From the NCBI RefSeq assembly GCF_001955655.1, contig NZ_MSPW01000012.1, positions 1 through 64,000 on the forward strand: a stretch of 64,000 bases of DNA, in the 5' to 3' direction. Every line of letters starts with the position of its first letter. The stretch's first letter is position 1. This DNA comes from Viridibacillus arenosi. GTDB taxonomy: Bacteria > Bacillota > Bacilli > Bacillales_A > Planococcaceae. A program made the translations under genes and the position numbers. Below, one piece after another: positions 25,007 to 33,035 of the stretch. The notes below the pieces were generated by a model. It did no database searches, was not told where the DNA came from, and worked only from the letters and a program-made list of their open reading frames with translations.

Positions 25007-25951
25007 ATGCAAAGTGATGTAAAAGTTGATCAGAGTGTAGAATCATCGTCCGAAACGATGCCGAAACAACCTCTATCAAAAATATTAGCCCAAACGGTTA
25101 AGACTGGAATTATCAAATCAAATTTGATCCCTATGATTGCAGGATTAACATTAGCTTTATATAAAAATCAAATAAGCCCTTTTGACAAAACTCTAGAGAT
25201 TATTTGCGCGTTATTTGGTTCTGCTCTAGTAATTGGTGCAGCTGGTGCATTTAATAATTTATATGACCGTGATATCGATGCTGTCATGCAAAGAACAAAA
25301 AGTAGACCAACTGTAACTGGTACGATCAGTGCTAAAACTGTCCTTGTTTTAGCTATTGCGATGACGATTATTGGCTTAGGTGCTCTTGCGTATGCAACAC
25401 CGATGGCTGCACTTATGGGATTCATAGGTTTATTTGTTTATGTGGTTCCTTATACAATGTGGAGCAAACGTAGAACTATATATAATACAGAAATCGGTAG
25501 TATTTCAGGAGCAATGCCCCCTCTAATTGGTTGGGCAGCAATTTCTCAAGATATAACACACCCTGCTATTATAGGGCTATTTGTATTAACTGTGTTATGG
25601 CAAATGCCTCACTTCTATGCGATTGCCATTCGCAAGCATGACGATTATAAAGCAGCAAACGTACCAATGCTTCCTGTAGTAAAAGGGATGCGCCGTACGT
25701 ATATTCAAACAAATATCTATTTAGTTTTATTAATAGGAGTTAGCCTTTTACTTGGTACTTTAAGTATTGGTCTTATGTTAGTTGCGCTTATTCTAAGTAT
25801 TTGGTGGCTGCTAATTAGTATTTCAGGGACTAAAAAAGAGAACCCAGAGAAATGGGCAAAATCAATGTTTATTTTTTCTCTATACCATATGACTATTTTG
25901 TTCTCTACTATTATCATATACTCTCTAATCGGGATTTTCTTTAATTTTTAA
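25007..25951 (+). CDS. ctaB: protoheme IX farnesyltransferase (heme O synthase)
   Basis: The product is 314 aa with about nine membrane segments of the UbiA superfamily. The first Asp-rich motif is NNLYDRDIDAVMQRTKSRPT. The second region is YTMWSKRRTIYNTEIGSISG, with AMPPLIGWAA typical of CtaB. It attaches farnesyl to heme B for cytochrome oxidase assembly. It stands alone, away from ctaA and the oxidase genes, as is usual for a second ctaB copy in Bacillaceae. The N terminus has an extra polar segment of about 25 residues. Confidence 0.93.
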   Translation: MQSDVKVDQSVESSSETMPKQPLSKILAQTVKTGIIKSNLIPMIAGLTLALYKNQISPFDKTLEIICALFGSALVIGAAGAFNNLYDRDIDAVMQRTKSRPTVTGTISAKTVLVLAIAMTIIGLGALAYATPMAALMGFIGLFVYVVPYTMWSKRRTIYNTEIGSISGAMPPLIGWAAISQDITHPAIIGLFVLTVLWQMPHFYAIAIRKHDDYKAANVPMLPVVKGMRRTYIQTNIYLVLLIGVSLLLGTLSIGLMLVALILSIWWLLISISGTKKENPEKWAKSMFIFSLYHMTILFSTIIIYSLIGIFFNF

Positions 25952-25963
25952 AGCCTCCACAAC

Positions 25964-26003
25964 AAAACCAGCTAACGAGAAATTATTCTCGGAGCTGGTT
26001 TTT
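25964..26003. terminator. bidirectional terminator after ctaB
   Basis: AAAACCAGCT / AGCTGGTTTTT with an inner CGAGAA / TTCTCG stem. It serves ctaB and the convergent membrane-protein gene. Confidence 0.88.
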
Positions 26004-26008
26004 GTGTA

Positions 26009-26581
26009 TTATTCTTCTTCTTTTTCAATTACTTTAAATTCCCCATCCGCATTCATGACGCTATATTCTATCAAACCTTTAACCTCACGTACTTTTCCAT
26101 TCTCTTTTAATGTAAGCACCTCTCCGTCTTTAAATTGAAATTCATAATATGAAGCTTCTGGATCCATTTCGCTCATTCTATAATAAGTGACCTTACTTAC
26201 TTCATTCCATTCATATTTACTTTCCTCTGTTGCAAAAACTCCTCGATAAGTAATAGTATCGTCAGTTATCGTGACAAAAGACTTTGCTGCACCGTAAAAA
26301 AGAACACCGCTACCAATCAAACAAGCGAAGGCAACCACGATTGAAGTTTTATTTATTTTTAATAAAAATAATATGGAAAATCCCAAAATGATTAAAAACA
26401 ATCCCGCTCCATACACCCAATAATTGATAGACGGTGCATACACAAGATGAACACCATATTGATAATAGATTGTTTCTGCAACCCCAAATGGTACCAGCAA
26501 TACAAATAAAGGAGAAATTAATAAAGTACAACTGGCTAGTACCATGTAAATATGACGTGTTTCATACATTTGATAGTGCAT
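26009..26581 (-). CDS. membrane protein with C-terminal soluble domain
   Basis: The product is 190 aa. Three membrane segments occupy about residues 12-105 and a soluble beta-rich domain follows. It resembles bacterial PH-like domains (YRGVFATEESKYEWNEVSKVTYY), in which a membrane anchor is followed by a strand-rich module. The tail is acidic. No specific family or function was recognised. The start is ATG after GAGAGGGG. The frameshifted gene lies 20 bases upstream in the same direction, so the two may have been co-transcribed. Confidence 0.6.
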   Translation of the reverse strand: MHYQMYETRHIYMVLASCTLLISPLFVLLVPFGVAETIYYQYGVHLVYAPSINYWVYGAGLFLIILGFSILFLLKINKTSIVVAFACLIGSGVLFYGAAKSFVTITDDTITYRGVFATEESKYEWNEVSKVTYYRMSEMDPEASYYEFQFKDGEVLTLKENGKVREVKGLIEYSVMNADGEFKVIEKEEE

Positions 26582-26601
26582 TTAAGATACCCCTCTCACT
26601 T

Positions 26602-27032
26602 CTATTTAATTAAATAATCATCGATAGTAGGATACACACCCTCTTCCCATTTCCTTACTATTTCAAGTGTTTCATACTCGAAAGAGTCTATAAGTGTTAC
26701 AACTTTGAAATGCAATGTGACTCTATTATTAACTTCTATTCGGCTACGTACATCTCCTTTAAATACCAGCAAAGTATAAGCATTTTGATGCGTATTAAAT
26801 TTCACTGTAGATAAATTCTGGTCACCGTCATAGATGATATCTTTTACTACATCACGAATTGTAATGGTATCGCCTATTTTATAGCCTGCGAAATCTTCCA
26901 CTCCATATTGATTTTTTTCATCATAAAGTGTTTGGAAGTCATTGGTCTATGTTTTACGATTTTATTTTTATGTTGCACATAGTAGTAATACTCATCATAT
27001 AGCTCTTCTATATTAAGTTGTAAGTTGCTCAA
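26602..27032 (-). pseudogene. frameshifted gene, about 144 aa when restored
   Basis: The open frame at 26602-26901 begins with a GTG that has no ribosome site. Upstream, a TTG at 27030-27032 with AGAGGTGATG opens a second frame (MSNLQLNIEELYDEYYYYVQ) that runs 52 codons into the first frame region and then stops. A run of seven A on the coding strand (26912-26918 as T on plus) lies in the overlap. One more A would join the frames as ...FMMKKNQYGVEDFAGYKIG.... The C-terminal part looks like a small beta-barrel (GYKIGDTITIRDVV). No family was recognised. It may be a mutation, an assembly error, or slippage. Confidence 0.6.
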
Positions 27033-27190
27033 CACATCACCTCTTTTCGTTACTTACTGATAAGTCATTAAAATTTGTATTTATTTCAAATTATTTGTAA
27101 TTGTTTTTAAAGTAATCGTTTATTAAATAATTCTCACCTCCCTACAAATCAGGTACTAACAATGTTAAAGTGGTAAATGGAGGTTTTTAT

Positions 27191-28069
27191 ATGAAAAAAA
27201 CAAGTATATTTATAGTTTTATTAATTGCTATTGGATTAATTTTTGAGCTTACTGACTCAAATGATTCAAACAAATCAACAGACCAGACTTTTACAGGTAA
27301 AGCATCCGATGTATTAGTACATATAATCGACATTGGCCAAGGGGATTCTATTTTAATACAGTCCAAAAAAGAAAATATTTTAATTGATGCGGGTAATAAA
27401 GGGGCTGGCGATGAAGTCGTTGCTTACTTACAAAAGAACAATGTGACAACATTAGATGCTGTCGTCTCTACTCACCCGGATGCTGACCACGTTGGTGGCC
27501 TTGCTGAAGTCATAAATTCTATAGAAGTAAAGAAAGTGTACGCACCAAAAGTTAGTCATACTACAATTGCTTACAAAAATTTCTTAACTGCTGTGAAGAA
27601 CCAGGGTTTGAAAATTACACAAGCAAAAACAGGAGTGGAAATACAGACGACGGAAGAAAATTTATCACTAAAATTTATCGCACCCGTTACTACATATAGT
27701 CAAAGTGATTTAAATGACTGGAGTGCTGTTTTACTTTTACAGAATGGTAATAATAAATTCCTATTCACTGGTGATGCTGAATTCCCTGCTGAAGATGACA
27801 TGTTAGCAAAAAATTTGATACCACAAGTAGACGTTCTAAAAGTAAGTCATCACGGAGCTGAGGAAGCGTCATCTGACGCATTTTTAGCAAAAGCGAAACC
27901 AACATATGCTGCCATTAGTGTAAGTGCTACAAATGGCTATGGTCACCCTACTGCTGTTACATTAAATCGACTAAAAAAAGTTGGCGCAAAAGTATATAGA
28001 ACTGATAAACAGGGCAATATAGTATTCAAATCAACAGGTTCAGAAATATCTGTAAAGGAAAATCAATGA
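27191..28069 (+). CDS. exported ComEC-like metallo-beta-lactamase-fold hydrolase
   Basis: The product is 292 aa with an N-terminal signal or anchor (MKKTSIFIVLLIAIGLIFEL). The rest matches the C-terminal domain of ComEC/Rec2. It has VHIIDIGQGDSILIQ, the metal-binding STHPDADHVGG, the NDWSAVLLL and FTGDAE motifs, and VLKVSHHGA. Such standalone proteins are thought to be extracellular phosphodiesterases or nucleases. The frame opens at 27170, but GGAGG stands before the ATG at 27191. Its stop overlaps the start of the DUF3006 gene, and this pairing is common in Bacillota. Confidence 0.88.
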   Translation: MKKTSIFIVLLIAIGLIFELTDSNDSNKSTDQTFTGKASDVLVHIIDIGQGDSILIQSKKENILIDAGNKGAGDEVVAYLQKNNVTTLDAVVSTHPDADHVGGLAEVINSIEVKKVYAPKVSHTTIAYKNFLTAVKNQGLKITQAKTGVEIQTTEENLSLKFIAPVTTYSQSDLNDWSAVLLLQNGNNKFLFTGDAEFPAEDDMLAKNLIPQVDVLKVSHHGAEEASSDAFLAKAKPTYAAISVSATNGYGHPTAVTLNRLKKVGAKVYRTDKQGNIVFKSTGSEISVKENQ

Positions 28070-28284
28070 TGAAAACTGGGATAATTGATCGTTTTGAAAA
28101 CCAAATAGCCGTCATAGAGTTTGAAGAAGGAATGCAGGATATCGCCATCACTGAATTACCAAATGGTGCACAACCTGGTGATGTATTAATCTTTCACCAA
28201 GGAAAAGTCACAATTGACCCTGCAGCTAGACATACACGAGATAAGGAAATCCATGAATTAATGGATGATTTATTTGAAGATTAA
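28066..28284 (+). CDS. DUF3006 domain protein
   Basis: The product is 72 aa. The start TGIIDRFENQIAVIEFEEG and the pattern LPNGAQPGDVL are those of DUF3006, a small beta-barrel family usually encoded directly after a ComEC-like hydrolase. Its role is not known, and its strict linkage suggests it assists the partner. ATG overlaps the preceding stop (ATGA), so translation is coupled. A strong terminator follows. Confidence 0.85.
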   Translation: MMKTGIIDRFENQIAVIEFEEGMQDIAITELPNGAQPGDVLIFHQGKVTIDPAARHTRDKEIHELMDDLFED

Positions 28285-28292
28285 TACCGGTT

Positions 28293-28325
28293 TACCAGGC
28301 GCTCTTTATACGCCTGGTTTTTTTA
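28293..28325 (+). terminator. terminator of the ComEC-like/DUF3006 unit
   Basis: ACCAGGCG / CGCCTGGT is a perfect stem with a nine-base loop and is followed by TTTTTTT. Confidence 0.92.
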
Positions 28326-28370
28326 TTAGTAATTTACATTAATCCCTAAGATATTTAGCTAATAATCAAT

Positions 28371-28376
28371 TATAAT
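28371..28376 (+). promoter_or_regulatory. -10 element eight bases before a start codon
   Basis: A perfect TATAAT ends eight bases before the ATG of the phosphotransferase gene, and no ribosome site lies between. If this element is used, the mRNA starts at or next to the ATG. No good -35 element was found. Confidence 0.45.
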
Positions 28377-28384
28377 GTACATTA

Positions 28385-29281
28385 ATGTCAAAAGAATCCG
28401 AGGTCGTATATGCATTATATGAACATTTACAAAAGATTGAATATCAATACACGTTAGATAAAATCGAATCCTTTGAACAAATACATCAAGGTCAAACCTC
28501 CCTGACTTTTAAAATTAACACGCTTTCTGATTGTTTTATTTTGCGTTCTCTAAAGAGCATTTCAGATGCAGAATTTGAATTTTTATTACATCAGCATTTG
28601 AATACAAATTGTTCTAGAGAAATAGTACCCACAATTCATCCTACTTATGAAGGTAATTCATTTATTCAAATTGATGGTCAGGTTTTCCATTTGCAATCAT
28701 TCATTGCTTCCATTAAAAGTGATGTACCAATGGAAAAATGGATTAACGTGTTCTTTGAACTTAGAAATACTATGAGCTTTTTTAAAAGCAATAAAGTGAA
28801 AAATGATCGCTTTAATACTTTAACTACTTGGGAAGCTATTAAAGAAAATTGGAGTCAAGATAAACGCTTCCCTCCAGTGTTAGAAATGGAAAAGAAAATA
28901 ACAAAATTAGTGATTAGAACTTCGATTGAAAAACAATGGATTCACGCCGATTTGGGTATTTGGAATACTCTTTTTAACAAAGAAGTATTTATTATCGATT
29001 TTGGTGAGGCTAGAATCGGGCACCCTTATTTTGATTTAGCTGCAATCCTCACATCAAATGTACCAGCAAACTTAAATGCTAATGAGATTAGACACTATAT
29101 CAATCGTTTTATCTCATATTATTCTAAAGTTGAATCTATTAATATCTCTTTATTAAAAGACTTTATATCATTGTGGTTTATTCGAGGCGCGCTTACTGCC
29201 TATAAGCAAAAAGCTTTTGATACAGCACTTTACTTCCTTAATATGTTTAATAAGTATAATCTCTCTTTTGCTGAAATATAG
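28385..29281 (+). CDS. aminoglycoside/choline-kinase-like phosphotransferase
   Basis: The product is 298 aa with the APH/choline kinase fold. The catalytic loop WIHADLGIWNTLF gives the HxDxxxxN pattern, and the metal-binding IIDFGEARIGHPYFDLA follows. The nucleotide-binding lobe is N-terminal (HQGQTSLTFKI). Members phosphorylate small hydroxyl compounds such as aminoglycosides, choline, homoserine or fructosamines. The substrate here is not evident. There is no ribosome site before the ATG at 28385. A TATAAT lies so close that a leaderless message is possible. A strong terminator overlaps the stop. Confidence 0.82.
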   Translation: MSKESEVVYALYEHLQKIEYQYTLDKIESFEQIHQGQTSLTFKINTLSDCFILRSLKSISDAEFEFLLHQHLNTNCSREIVPTIHPTYEGNSFIQIDGQVFHLQSFIASIKSDVPMEKWINVFFELRNTMSFFKSNKVKNDRFNTLTTWEAIKENWSQDKRFPPVLEMEKKITKLVIRTSIEKQWIHADLGIWNTLFNKEVFIIDFGEARIGHPYFDLAAILTSNVPANLNANEIRHYINRFISYYSKVESINISLLKDFISLWFIRGALTAYKQKAFDTALYFLNMFNKYNLSFAEI

Positions 29282-29331
29282 AAAGCTGCTGCTGGAGAAA
29301 GTCAATTCTAAACTCCAGCAGCAGCTTTCTT
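29281..29331. terminator. bidirectional terminator, very strong stem
   Basis: GAAAGCTGCTGCTGGAG pairs perfectly over 17 positions with CTCCAGCAGCAGCTTTC around a short AT-rich loop. It separates the convergent phosphotransferase and alpha/beta hydrolase genes. Confidence 0.9.
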
Positions 29332-29337
29332 ATAAAT

Positions 29338-30171
29338 CTAAAGTGTAGCCTTAACAAATTCAGCAAACTTCTCCTCTTCCTCAACGAATGGATAATGGTT
29401 GCTTTCATCGAACGTAAACAGCTTCGCATTTGGTATTAGCTCCGCCATTTCTCGTGAAAAATCATAAGGGCATTGTGTATCATATAATCCGCAGTATATG
29501 TATGTCGGAACAGTGATTTCTGGTAGCTGTGTTCTCAAATCATAGTTCTTTAATTCAACATACGAATAGTAGTTTAGACGATCACTTACTACTTTCCCGC
29601 TATTTGGACGGTTAAAGTATTCATCATAGCGATCTTTATAAAAGATAGACATCTCAGTCCACTCACGATTTAACTTTCGACGCTCTTCCAGAGGCATTTG
29701 AGAATCATTTAACTGTTGCATAATTTCTCTGATGCGTTTATTATTTTCATTGTCTTTACAGTATATGCTACCTTTATGTCGCATATATTCGTTAGACGCT
29801 GCCGCTCCTCCTGAGATGACTTTCGTTAAAGATTGCTCTGCTAAAATAGCATATACTAGCGCTAACATGCCTCCTGTTGAATGCCCTGCAAAAGCCCATT
29901 TTTCATGATGTAGCGCTTCTCGAATGGCCTCTAAGTCCTTTACTGATTCTCTCATGTTTAAATCATGCTCTGTGAGAGATGGTGCAGATTGTCCTGCCCC
30001 TCTTAGATTCACTAAATATACAGTATGATACTCAGTAAAAGGGTTCGCTACTGTGTTGCCATTACTGTTAAATTCGCTATATAAATGTGTTACACAAAGC
30101 GGCGAGCCACTTCCCTTTACAAAAATTTCAAACATTCCACGAGATGTTTCAATTAATCGTTGTTCCCACAT
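29338..30171 (-). CDS. alpha/beta hydrolase (proline iminopeptidase-like)
   Basis: The product is 277 aa. The core sequence VYLVNLRGAGQSAPS is the strand after the oxyanion loop, GHSTGGMLALVYA is the nucleophile elbow, YCGLYDTQCP carries the acidic residue and ESNHYPFVEE carries the His. The loop NLRGAGQS is typical of proline iminopeptidase-like hydrolases. It is cytosolic. It starts 26 bases downstream of the acetyltransferase gene and probably shares its transcript. GGGGG serves as ribosome site. Confidence 0.82.
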   Translation of the reverse strand: MWEQRLIETSRGMFEIFVKGSGSPLCVTHLYSEFNSNGNTVANPFTEYHTVYLVNLRGAGQSAPSLTEHDLNMRESVKDLEAIREALHHEKWAFAGHSTGGMLALVYAILAEQSLTKVISGGAAASNEYMRHKGSIYCKDNENNKRIREIMQQLNDSQMPLEERRKLNREWTEMSIFYKDRYDEYFNRPNSGKVVSDRLNYYSYVELKNYDLRTQLPEITVPTYIYCGLYDTQCPYDFSREMAELIPNAKLFTFDESNHYPFVEEEEKFAEFVKATL

Positions 30172-30197
30172 AGTGATGCCCCCTGTTATTTAAAAAT

Positions 30198-31061
30198 TCA
30201 CTTCATAAATACAAGTTCATGTACAATGTCGAAGCCGGCTGATTCGTATAAATGAATTGCGCCACTTTCATTTCGTTGAACAGTTAAAGAAATTTCAGCA
30301 ATCGAATCGTATGTAAATAAAAAATCTAATCCATGCAATAGCAATTTTCTTCCGATACCTTGCTTCCGAAACCGAACATCCACGGCAATATACTCAATCG
30401 TACCTTCTCCATTTTCGGCATCTGCTTCTACATAGACATATCCCTTTATTTCTTCATGATCAACATAACAAAACACAACTCGATTCTCATTCAGACGAGA
30501 CAATATCGTTTGTGCATTATAATACGTTTTCGGAAATGCTAAGTCATGTAAGTTTTGAAAGCCTTCTACATTGTTTGAGTCTAATTTATGAATATGTTTC
30601 GAGCTTTCAAATTTATGGTTTAGACGTTCTATATGTAATATATAATGATGCCCTGACATTTTTGCTCCGATGTTTTTTGTAAAAGCTATCGCGACTTCAT
30701 TTTCAATATTGATAAAAAATTGAGGGTGTTTCAAGGCTATTGGCAGCTGTTGACATAACTTCATCCACATTTCAGGTAACAGTACTTCTGTTTCATCATT
30801 TTGAACAAACGGTCCCCATACTTCAGCAGATTGGTCATCCTTATCGAAATCAAGCCCTATTGCTGCAACAATCTGTTCATTTTCAACTGCAATAATCATA
30901 GAATTTTCAAAGGGTAAGTCTGAAAATTCTTGTCGTAATGTAGACCTTATTTCTTGCTCACCTTGACCACAGTAACCAATATGTCGTCTTGAATTTGCAT
31001 TGCAGCTGGACAAAAAGTAAGCAAGCTCCTCAAAGTCTAGTGTTGTAGCCATTCTAATCAT
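30198..31061 (-). CDS. GNAT family N-acetyltransferase
   Basis: The product is 287 aa with two GNAT-like halves. The C-terminal one is complete: EYIAVDVRFRKQGIGRKLL is the acetyl-CoA-binding motif and ESGAIHLYESAGFDIVHE the final helix. The N-terminal half has lost the signature. Such tandem proteins acetylate unknown small amines. The ribosome site GGAGAAGG precedes the ATG. It is first in a two-gene unit with the alpha/beta hydrolase. Confidence 0.82.
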   Translation of the reverse strand: MIRMATTLDFEELAYFLSSCNANSRRHIGYCGQGEQEIRSTLRQEFSDLPFENSMIIAVENEQIVAAIGLDFDKDDQSAEVWGPFVQNDETEVLLPEMWMKLCQQLPIALKHPQFFINIENEVAIAFTKNIGAKMSGHHYILHIERLNHKFESSKHIHKLDSNNVEGFQNLHDLAFPKTYYNAQTILSRLNENRVVFCYVDHEEIKGYVYVEADAENGEGTIEYIAVDVRFRKQGIGRKLLLHGLDFLFTYDSIAEISLTVQRNESGAIHLYESAGFDIVHELVFMK

Positions 31062-31199
31062 TATTCCTTCTCCTAATAATAAATATTTTTTTACATTAAT
31101 ATCGAATTAAAAAAATATAGTATTCCATACTTAAACAGTAATTTATTTGAATTGGAAAAGTCAATATAATATTACAATATAAAACAATTACCTATCTTT

Positions 31200-31213
31200 T
31201 GAAAGCGCTTTCG
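31200..31213 (+). promoter_or_regulatory. cre-like catabolite control site
   Basis: TGAAAGCGCTTTCG matches the CcpA consensus TGWAARCGYTWNCW at all but the last base and is a near-perfect palindrome. It lies 28 bases upstream of the KTSC start and about 140 bases upstream of the divergent acetyltransferase. Confidence 0.6.
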
Positions 31214-31241
31214 CTTATACTGAAATTAGGAGGGGATCGTT

Positions 31242-31448
31242 ATGAATATGGTTTCTGTTACTTCATCAAAATTAGTAAATGTGGGCTTCGACCCTAGTGC
31301 AATGATTTTAAGAATTGAGTTTAAAGATGGTGTGTTTGAATATTTCGGCGTTCCTGAACGAATTTATAACGAATTAATGGAAGCAGATTCAAAAGGTATC
31401 TACTTTAAACGGTATATAAAAGATCGATATAGATTTGTCCGTGTGTAA
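31242..31448 (+). CDS. KTSC domain protein
   Basis: The product is 68 aa. The pattern TSSKLVNVGFDPSAMILRIE, FEYFGVPERIYNELMEADSKG and the basic end FKRYIKDRYRFVRV define the KTSC family, small proteins found alone or fused to lysyl-tRNA synthetases and proposed to bind nucleic acid. The start is ATG after GGAGGGG. A cre-like palindrome just upstream suggests carbon-source control. Confidence 0.85.
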   Translation: MNMVSVTSSKLVNVGFDPSAMILRIEFKDGVFEYFGVPERIYNELMEADSKGIYFKRYIKDRYRFVRV

Positions 31449-31476
31449 TATAAAACTAAGTTTATTCTTTAAAACA

Positions 31477-31523
31477 TAAAAGCGCATCTAAGGTGATGAT
31501 GATCCCTTTGGATGTGCTTTTTC
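31477..31523 (+). terminator. terminator of the KTSC gene
   Basis: AAAGCGCATCTAAGG pairs with CCCTTTGGATGTGCTTT with a few mismatches, followed by TTT. Confidence 0.6.
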
Positions 31524-31670
31524 ATGATACTTTGCTAAATCATTAACAGATAGAAGTTGATGATCTATTGCCATTTTTAATTGTATGATATTATCAAAAA
31601 GAAAATAAAGAGTACAATATTCACACGGTATTATTCACCTTTCTATATTTACCCTCATTCCAAAAACGAA

Positions 31671-31705
31671 AAAACCTGATGAGTGCTGTTCTACTCATCA
31701 GGTTT
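31671..31705. terminator. terminator of the Sel1-repeat gene
   Basis: AAACCTGATGAG / CTCATCAGGTTT is a perfect 12-pair stem, with A-rich DNA that gives a T run on the minus strand. It lies next to the stop at 31714. Confidence 0.88.
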
Positions 31706-31713
31706 ACCAACTA

Positions 31714-32592
31714 TTAATAACTCCCTAAACGTTCAAGATGCTTTTTAGCTAACTCATCTCCCGCACTGATGGCACGTTCATACCAAACAATTGCACGATT
31801 AATATCCATCGGGACGCCCAATGCAAATTCGTACATTTCTCCAATGCGCACATTCGCACTTGCATCATCTTGCATTGCTGCACACTTATACCATATTAGT
31901 GCTAAATCGTAATCTACGGTTGTTCCAATTCCATTTTGAAACATATAGCCAACATTATATTCAGCATCTACGTTGCCTTCTTCCGCGGCTTTTTTATACC
32001 ACTGAAAAGCTAGCTCCTTATTCTCTTTTACCCCAATGCCTTGATCATACATATTTCCTAGTCGATATTGCGCTTCTGTATAGCCATTTTCTGCTGAAGT
32101 TTTATATAATAACAATGCTTGCCCCATATTCTCTTTTACACTAAGACCTTGTTCATACATAATGCCTAGAGTAAATTGAGCTTCTTTTACACCAGCATTC
32201 GATGCTATTGTAAACCATTTAAAGGCTTCATCCATGTTTTCTTTAACATATTCACCATTAAAGTACATATCCGCTAAATTATTGGCTGCGTCTGCATGAC
32301 CTTGTAATGCTGCTCGTTCATAGAGTTGAAAGGCTTTTTCTATATCTTCCTGAACGCCAAGCCCTTCATAATAGTAATTAGCTAAACAGAACTGTCCTTC
32401 TGCGACATTTAATTCAGTAGCTAATTTATACCATTGGACCGCTTTGTCATATTCTTTTATATTATTGTAAAAATAGCCAATCCCGGTCGTAGCTGTTGCA
32501 AAGTCACCCAACAACCCTTCCTGCATATACGCTGCTATTTGAGTAGATACATTAAAATCAATATTTTGTATATCTTCATTTAATACTGCCAT
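31714..32592 (-). CDS. Sel1-like (SEL1/TPR) repeat protein
   Basis: The product is about 292 aa, built of seven Sel1-like helical repeats with the signature AxxxLGxMYxxGxGVxxxxxxAxxWYxxAA (for example YRLGNMYDQGIGVKENKELA). Such solenoids mediate protein-protein contacts. No signal peptide was seen, so it is cytosolic. The frame is open to a GTG at 32635-32637 with a poor site. GAGGATGA stands eight bases before the ATG at 32590-32592, so the shorter form is preferred with moderate confidence. Monocistronic. Confidence 0.78.
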   Translation of the reverse strand: MAVLNEDIQNIDFNVSTQIAAYMQEGLLGDFATATTGIGYFYNNIKEYDKAVQWYKLATELNVAEGQFCLANYYYEGLGVQEDIEKAFQLYERAALQGHADAANNLADMYFNGEYVKENMDEAFKWFTIASNAGVKEAQFTLGIMYEQGLSVKENMGQALLLYKTSAENGYTEAQYRLGNMYDQGIGVKENKELAFQWYKKAAEEGNVDAEYNVGYMFQNGIGTTVDYDLALIWYKCAAMQDDASANVRIGEMYEFALGVPMDINRAIVWYERAISAGDELAKKHLERLGSY

Positions 32593-32637
32593 TAATGCGA
32601 TCATCCTCTTTGCCAATTGCTTTTCTATATAAAACAC

Positions 32638-32992
32638 CTCATCTATATTGAAAATCGTTTATATCCTTTACACACATATTTGCCAAATAACGTAATATGT
32701 ATAACTAAAAACCAATTTCTATTCATTTTTGATAATAGATAGCTTTACCTATTATATATTTTATTTTTTCGTTAACATAGTGTGATGACTTTATAATCAA
32801 AATCACTACTTTTCTATACTTCATACATCAAGTTAAATAATTAGTTTACATCAGTAATTCAAACGTACCTCTATCTTATTATACTTGATTAACCCCTTGC
32901 TATCATAAGGTTTTATATAGGAGAATATGTCGTTTATATATTCAAATTCTCCTACTAATTTTAAATGTCATTACAAAATTACCTAAATTCAT
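32638..32992. other. intergenic AT-rich region
   Basis: No frame with a ribosome site and no stable hairpin was seen. It presumably holds the promoter of the Sel1-repeat gene at its left end. Confidence 0.4.
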
Positions 32993-33030
32993 AAAAAGCC
33001 ACTAGCGTTTCTCACTTCGCTAGTGGCTTT
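32993..33030. terminator. terminator of the PPC-domain protein gene
   Basis: AAAGCCACTAGCG / CGCTAGTGGCTTT is a perfect 13-pair stem, six bases beyond the stop at 33036 on the minus strand. Confidence 0.9.
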
Positions 33031-33035
33031 ACTTA

